The translations under genes were made by a program, and so were the position numbers. The notes below the pieces were generated by a model. The model ran no database searches, was not told where the DNA came from, and worked only from the letters and a program-made list of their open reading frames with translations. Below, piece by piece: positions 7,053 through 10,657 of a DNA stretch of 10,657 bases. The stretch is from the NCBI GenBank assembly GCA_002746395.1, contig NVXA01000021.1, forward strand, positions 1-10,657. Direction: 5' to 3'. The stretch comes from Paracoccaceae bacterium (GTDB taxonomy: Bacteria > Pseudomonadota > Alphaproteobacteria > Rhodobacterales > Rhodobacteraceae). Each line of letters begins with the position of its first letter. Position 1 is the stretch's first letter.

Positions 7053-7250
7053 ATGGTTGGCAAAAAGATTAATTTCATACTGGGCTTGATTGCTACTGGC
7101 GGCTTGGTCGCTTTCATCACCGGACTGGCGTACAGTATTTCGACAGGTTTTGCGGGTTTTTGGGGCGGTCTTCCGTTCTGGATAATCTCGCTAACAGTGC
7201 TGGCGCTTGCGGTATACAACTTCTACGAAGAGACTATAAAAAAGAAGTAA
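7053..7250 (+). CDS. Small two-helix membrane protein, 65 residues, unrecognised
   Basis: I do not recognise this protein. It is short, with basic ends (MVGKKIN and IKKK) and two hydrophobic helices at about residues 7-28 and 37-56, joined by a Gly/Phe-rich loop (STGFAGFWGG). A good ribosome site (GGAGG at 7039-7043) precedes the ATG by nine bases, and the gene fits tightly between its neighbours: 24 bases after the amidase stop and three before the dehydrogenase start. That spacing and ribosome site make it a real gene. A role as accessory subunit of the TRAP permease, or in anchoring the amidase or dehydrogenase at the membrane, is possible but is inference from position only. Confidence 0.75.
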   Translation: MVGKKINFILGLIATGGLVAFITGLAYSISTGFAGFWGGLPFWIISLTVLALAVYNFYEETIKKK

Positions 7251-7253
7251 GTC

Positions 7254-8225
7254 ATGACGCAAAAACCTGTCCTGTGGATTACTCGAAAGCTTTCGGATGC
7301 AACGCTTGAGCGTGCGTCGCGTGATTATGACGTTATCATCAACCACGAAGACGGACTGCACACAGCCGATGAAATTATTGCAATGTCTGCCAAGGTCGAT
7401 GCGATCCTGCCATGCCATTCCGAAATTTTTGATGCCTCTGTCACTGCTAAACTGGACTCAAGGGTTAAGATCATCGCTAACCACTCGGTTGGTGTGGATC
7501 ATTGTGATTTGAATGCGTTGGCCGCGCGCGGCATTGTTGTAACCAACACGCCCGATGTGTTGTCTGACGCTACCGCAGATATTGCTATGCTATTGATGCT
7601 AGGTGCTGCGCGCCGTGCAGTAGAGGGTGACCGTTTAGTTCGATCTGGTGAATGGGACTTCTGGAGCCCCGCTTTTATGGTCGGCAAACAGGTTAGTGCT
7701 GCGCGACTAGGGATCATCGGTATGGGGCGCGTAGGTCAGGTTATGGCCAAACGTGCGCGTGGTTTTGATATGGATGTGCATTACTATAATCGCAGTAGGT
7801 TGGCACCTGACTTAGAACAGGGGGCCGTTTATCACGAAACCGTGGAGAGCTTGCTTGGTATTGCAGATTTCCTGTCCCTCCATTGCCCCGCAACACCCGA
7901 GACAACGGGTATGATGAACACTGCGAGATTTGATCTACTTCCTGATGGAGCCGTGTTTGTGAACACAGCAAGAGGAGCCCTCGTAGATGAAGACGCTCTC
8001 ATCGCAGCATTAGATTCTGGTAAAGTAGCAGCAGCAGGTCTCGATTGTTTCTTAACGGAACCGGGGGGGAATCCTGCCCTATCCGCTTATTCAAACGTAT
8101 TTATGTTGCCACATATCGGCAGTGCAACAGGCGAAACTCGGAATGCAATGGGTTTTCGTGCGTTAGATAATCTGGATGCATTTTTTGCCGGAAATATACC
8201 GAAAGATGCTCTGACTACTGTATAA
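7254..8225 (+). CDS. D-isomer-specific 2-hydroxyacid dehydrogenase, 323 residues
   Basis: This is a cytoplasmic NAD(P)-dependent enzyme interconverting 2-oxo acids and D-2-hydroxy acids, of the glyoxylate/hydroxypyruvate reductase type. The nucleotide-binding GMGRVG lies at residues 156-161 in GIIGMGRVGQVMAKR. The catalytic residues are all present: Arg240 in NTARGALVDE, Glu269 in LTEPGGNP and His287 in LPHIGSATG. At the end of the second beta strand the protein has YYNRSRL (177-183) with no acidic residue at the ribose-contact position, which suggests NADP rather than NAD. Length is typical (about 320). It is the last gene of the operon, three bases after the small membrane protein. The likely role is reduction or oxidation of the acid released by the amidase. 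Confidence 0.92.
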   Translation: MTQKPVLWITRKLSDATLERASRDYDVIINHEDGLHTADEIIAMSAKVDAILPCHSEIFDASVTAKLDSRVKIIANHSVGVDHCDLNALAARGIVVTNTPDVLSDATADIAMLLMLGAARRAVEGDRLVRSGEWDFWSPAFMVGKQVSAARLGIIGMGRVGQVMAKRARGFDMDVHYYNRSRLAPDLEQGAVYHETVESLLGIADFLSLHCPATPETTGMMNTARFDLLPDGAVFVNTARGALVDEDALIAALDSGKVAAAGLDCFLTEPGGNPALSAYSNVFMLPHIGSATGETRNAMGFRALDNLDAFFAGNIPKDALTTV

Positions 8226-8446
8226 ACAGGTTTGGACCCATCGATGCAATATGGCTCGCATCAATGGTCATGAAAAGCATATGTTACGGTCAGTTTACTA
8301 TTCTCCAAACAGCCGAATCTTACCCCGAGTTCCTAGGCGAGGAATCGTCTACTTAATAGCCTCGCCCTGATCAAAAAGATCATCATGGAGCTTACAATCG
8401 GAACTTGTCCGCTTGGTCATTAAAGAAAGACTCGGATAGATTTTGT
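8226..8446. other. Convergent intergenic region with weak hairpins
   Basis: No gene is visible. Three inverted pairs occur: an imperfect stem between 8235-8247 and 8259-8269 (GACC, AT and GATGC pairing around a bulge and a mismatch), a 7-base pair GGCGAGG/CCTCGCC (8336-8342 and 8360-8366) with a 17-base loop, and TGATC-AAAAA-GATCA (8368-8382). None is followed by a convincing T-run in either direction. The two operons converge here, so transcription must end in this region, possibly by another mechanism. Confidence 0.35.
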
Positions 8447-9217
8447 TTAAGCTTCGCCAGCTTCCGGCGCCTCTACTTCCGTCTTGTTTTCTTCAACAGC
8501 CGTAGTGGCCTTTTGTGCCATCGACGTCAGATTACCTAGCGAAGAAAGGTGGGCATAGCATAGCTCCAACTCGTCCGATCGAACCATTTGTACCAGCGTG
8601 TCTGTCGGAAGTGCCTTTAGTTTTTCGCGGTTGATCCGAAAAAATCCGGAAAGCGAGGCAGTTTGTCCGTCGGCGAGGTTAAACTGAGCCTGTGCCTCCT
8701 CCAACAAGTCGTGCTCTTGCAGTCGTTTGCAGAACGCAGCCGTCCGTTCAAATAAGTTTTGGTACTCGCTAACGAAAGTCAGTTTGCTTTGCAAAAAGGT
8801 GGTGCGCTCACCGTCGGTGTCGAACAGGCGCTCGCCTTTTCCATCCTGATTGAAACCATCAAATTCTTCGTCAATGCAAAGGACGAAATCCTTTTCGTCT
8901 TCAGATCGGGAAAAGACGAAAGGGTAGCGGCGCAAAAAGGCCGGGATGTAACCTCCAGTCCAAATTCCGTCGTCATCGACGTTGCTGTTTTCGTTGTCCC
9001 GAATACCAAGGATCACGGAGGGAACTACAGTGTCACCGTCACCGGCGAAAACGATGGCATAGTCCTGCGCAGCGGTTAGGAATTCGGCCGCTAAAAGAGG
9101 CACCGAATTAACATCGCTAGCAAACTTGTAGTTGTCGCCCATTTTGACAGCCCAATCGCGGTGGCTGTCAGAAGATACTGGAATCGCGCGTTTATAAATC
9201 ATTAGTTGCTTAGACAT
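8447..9217 (-). CDS. SapC family protein (PF07277), 256 residues
   Basis: This belongs to the SapC family named after a Campylobacter S-layer locus; it is not the SapC permease of peptide ABC transporters, with which it is often confused. Family-typical stretches are the opening MSKQLMIYKRAIPVS, VPLLAAEFLTAAQDYAIVF (39-57) and GGYIPAFLRRYPFVF (88-102). There is no signal peptide or membrane helix, so it should be cytoplasmic. The tail (about 235-256) is acidic, Ala/Glu-rich and probably disordered. I chose the ATG at 9217 because the protein then starts as the family does; an in-frame TTG at 9250 would add 11 residues without a ribosome site. The biochemical role of the family is not established. 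Upstream on the same strand is a TpsB-type porin gene, 287 bases away. Confidence 0.85.
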   Translation of the reverse strand: MSKQLMIYKRAIPVSSDSHRDWAVKMGDNYKFASDVNSVPLLAAEFLTAAQDYAIVFAGDGDTVVPSVILGIRDNENSNVDDDGIWTGGYIPAFLRRYPFVFSRSEDEKDFVLCIDEEFDGFNQDGKGERLFDTDGERTTFLQSKLTFVSEYQNLFERTAAFCKRLQEHDLLEEAQAQFNLADGQTASLSGFFRINREKLKALPTDTLVQMVRSDELELCYAHLSSLGNLTSMAQKATTAVEENKTEVEAPEAGEA

Positions 9218-9402
9218 TAATACACTTAACTTTCTTTGAAGGGGCGACAATGCCCATGATTCGAATATGTTAGCCGATCAATTTTAGAATAGCGATAAAA
9301 AATCAAGCTTGGCCAATGGTCACTTGTAAGAGGTCGCAACGGATTGCTGCTTTGTCCGCCACTCTGTGTACCCCCTCTTAACGCTCTGTAGTACGCTTGC
9401 CT

Positions 9403-9474
9403 CCAGAGGTGGGTTGGTATGGTCCCGAAAAGGGCATTCTAAAGGCGCACAAACGAACTCAACCTCACCGCTGG
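9403..9474. repeat. Long imperfect inverted repeat in the sapC upstream region
   Basis: CCAGAGGTGGGTTG (9403-9416) pairs with CAACCTCACCGCTGG (9460-9474) with one mismatch and one bulged base, giving 13 pairs around a 43-base interior. It could be a small structured RNA, a remnant of a small mobile element or a 3' structure of the porin transcript. It lies between the porin stop and the SapC start. Confidence 0.4.
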
Positions 9475-9504
9475 GGATCTAACAAGGGCCTTTTATTATG
9501 ACTA

Positions 9505-10657
9505 TCAAAATGCTGCGAACGTCAGGCGGGCATAAATCATTGCCTTATCCTGATTTGCTACAACCTGATTAAGGGGGAAGCCTACGCCAACCTCAAACTT
9601 GGCCTTATCGGCCAGCGGATAAGCTACACCAGCGCCAGCCGAAACGAAGGAGACAACCTCAGGGAAAGTTGAATAAACTTGCCCAACATCGACGAATCCG
9701 TAGATGTCGATCCCTTCAGCCCATCCGTCGGCATCGACGGACTTGTGTGCTTCAAATTGCGCGAAATATCCGCTGTCGCCAGATGAGGCGCTGCTCGGGA
9801 ACCCGCGCACAGTTGAGGGCCCGCCGATTTGGAATAGCAAGTCGCCCGGGATAAGCTCCGCATTGGTATATTGCCAAGCTCCGTTTGTCGTCAGCGCGAT
9901 ACCGTTTTCAAGCTGGTATGTGCCATTAAATGACCCAGTCCACAAAGTAACATCTCGCGTCGAGGCGTCAATAAAGTCTTCAGTTGCAGCGCGAGAAACA
10001 TTCAGTCTAGTCGAGAACGCCATATTTTGGTTAGTGTAGCTTGCATTGATTGCCAGTGAATTTTTTTGCATCGCTGAATCAACCAGCGGCGTTGCATTCG
10101 AGAAGGAATCTGATCTCCCGTACGAGGCCCCACCGATCGCGAAGAACGACCATGTGGGTGAGACATAAATCGGATAGGTCAGCGTTGCGCCAAAGGATTC
10201 CGAACTGCCTCTGATATTGAGTGGTTCAGTCGGTCCAGCGATCACAGTGATGGCCGAACTGCTATAGGTCAGACCCAGCCGCGTCCCCGTTGGCGTGATC
10301 GGCGCGTCGTAGGACAATGTGCCCGAGGTGCTTCCCCCTGCCCCTGTTCCATATGCCAAGAAATTATCATCTACTGTAAGAAGACCGTATCGACGGAAAA
10401 AGAAACCAGCCTGCGCATCACCGGTTGATGGGATGCCCTCATTGTCGATGAAAAATGACAACTGATACTTCATTGGTTCAGTTACTTCCAGCACTAGGTC
10501 GGTTGTCCCGAACGCTGCTCCCGGCTGCAAGGACATGCGGAGTTGGGCATTATATACCTTGTTAAATCGGGTGATGTCCTCTGCGGCAGCGGGTACGTCC
10601 ACGGTGTTGTTACCGGTCGTCAGCCGCACCCTTTCAAGAACAAAAGTATCGGGGACT
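9505..10657 (-). CDS. TpsB/ShlB/FhaC-type two-partner secretion porin, C-terminal part (383 residues), cut by window edge
   Basis: This is the outer-membrane transporter of a type Vb (two-partner) secretion system, exporting a large TpsA-type protein, often a haemolysin or adhesin. The gene runs off the right edge: the frame stays open to 10657, so the signal peptide, the N-terminal helix and most of the POTRA domains lie outside. The first 60 or so residues look like the end of a POTRA domain (LQPGAAFGTTDLVLEV). The rest alternates polar and hydrophobic residues as a 16-strand beta barrel should. The family-specific VRGF motif in loop L6 is at residues 283-286 (QIGGPSTVRGFPSS). The protein ends RLTFAAF, with the terminal phenylalanine required for barrel assembly. 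No TpsA partner is visible in the window; it may lie further right. Confidence 0.88.
   Translation of the reverse strand, partial: VPDTFVLERVRLTTGNNTVDVPAAAEDITRFNKVYNAQLRMSLQPGAAFGTTDLVLEVTEPMKYQLSFFIDNEGIPSTGDAQAGFFFRRYGLLTVDDNFLAYGTGAGGSTSGTLSYDAPITPTGTRLGLTYSSSAITVIAGPTEPLNIRGSSESFGATLTYPIYVSPTWSFFAIGGASYGRSDSFSNATPLVDSAMQKNSLAINASYTNQNMAFSTRLNVSRAATEDFIDASTRDVTLWTGSFNGTYQLENGIALTTNGAWQYTNAELIPGDLLFQIGGPSTVRGFPSSASSGDSGYFAQFEAHKSVDADGWAEGIDIYGFVDVGQVYSTFPEVVSFVSAGAGVAYPLADKAKFEVGVGFPLNQVVANQDKAMIYARLTFAAF

Noticed and set aside
8336-8382. Inverted repeats in the convergent gap as intrinsic terminators
   Set aside because: The stems are short, one loop is 17 bases, and no T-run follows in either direction.
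8759-9079. Plus-strand 106-codon frame inside the SapC gene
   Set aside because: It lies antisense to a well-supported gene and has neither a family resemblance nor a ribosome site.
9218-9250. In-frame TTG at 9250 as the SapC start
   Set aside because: There is no ribosome site, and family members begin as the protein does from the ATG at 9217.
9281-9306. TTGATT and TAAAAT on the minus strand as a sapC promoter
   Set aside because: The spacing is only 14 bases, too short for a confident sigma-70 promoter.

Overview
The window reads as a piece of an alphaproteobacterial chromosome, most likely a marine Rhodobacterales (roseobacter-type) bacterium. This rests on three things: a TakP-like TRAP transporter with a twin-arginine binding protein, the general protein style, and a moderate G+C content that looks low for that group. 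The species cannot be named from the sequence alone. No rRNA, tRNA, CRISPR array or replication origin is visible.

Layout. Positions 1-2203 hold a minus-strand cluster, in transcription order: a small 3-His cupin of the thiol-dioxygenase type, an ACMSD-like metal-dependent amidohydrolase whose start overlaps the cupin stop, and an AEC-family permease. The permease loses its family resemblance at about position 101, where a sequence resembling an insertion-sequence end begins, so it looks truncated. A gene-free divergent control region (2204-2526) with several small palindromes follows. Positions 2527-8225 hold a tight plus-strand operon: TRAP binding protein, small TRAP permease, large TRAP permease, amidase-signature hydrolase (4-base overlap with the permease), an unrecognised 65-residue two-helix membrane protein, and a D-2-hydroxyacid dehydrogenase. 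A strong hairpin separates the binding-protein gene from the permease genes. Positions 8226-8446 are a convergent intergenic region. From 8447 to the right edge lie two further minus-strand genes: a SapC-family (PF07277) protein and the C-terminal part of a TpsB/ShlB/FhaC-type outer-membrane secretion porin that runs off the window.

How the genes may work together (inference). The TRAP system would import an organic acid or an acid carrying an amide. The amidase would release ammonia or an amine. The 2-hydroxyacid dehydrogenase would interconvert the resulting 2-oxo and 2-hydroxy acids. The divergent dioxygenase-like cupin and decarboxylase/hydrolase-like amidohydrolase would act on the same compound or a relative. 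I know of no characterised pathway with exactly this gene set, so the locus is a candidate for an undescribed catabolic route. No regulator gene is present; the palindromes in the divergent region are candidate binding sites for one encoded elsewhere. The SapC/TpsB pair appears functionally separate and concerns the cell surface.
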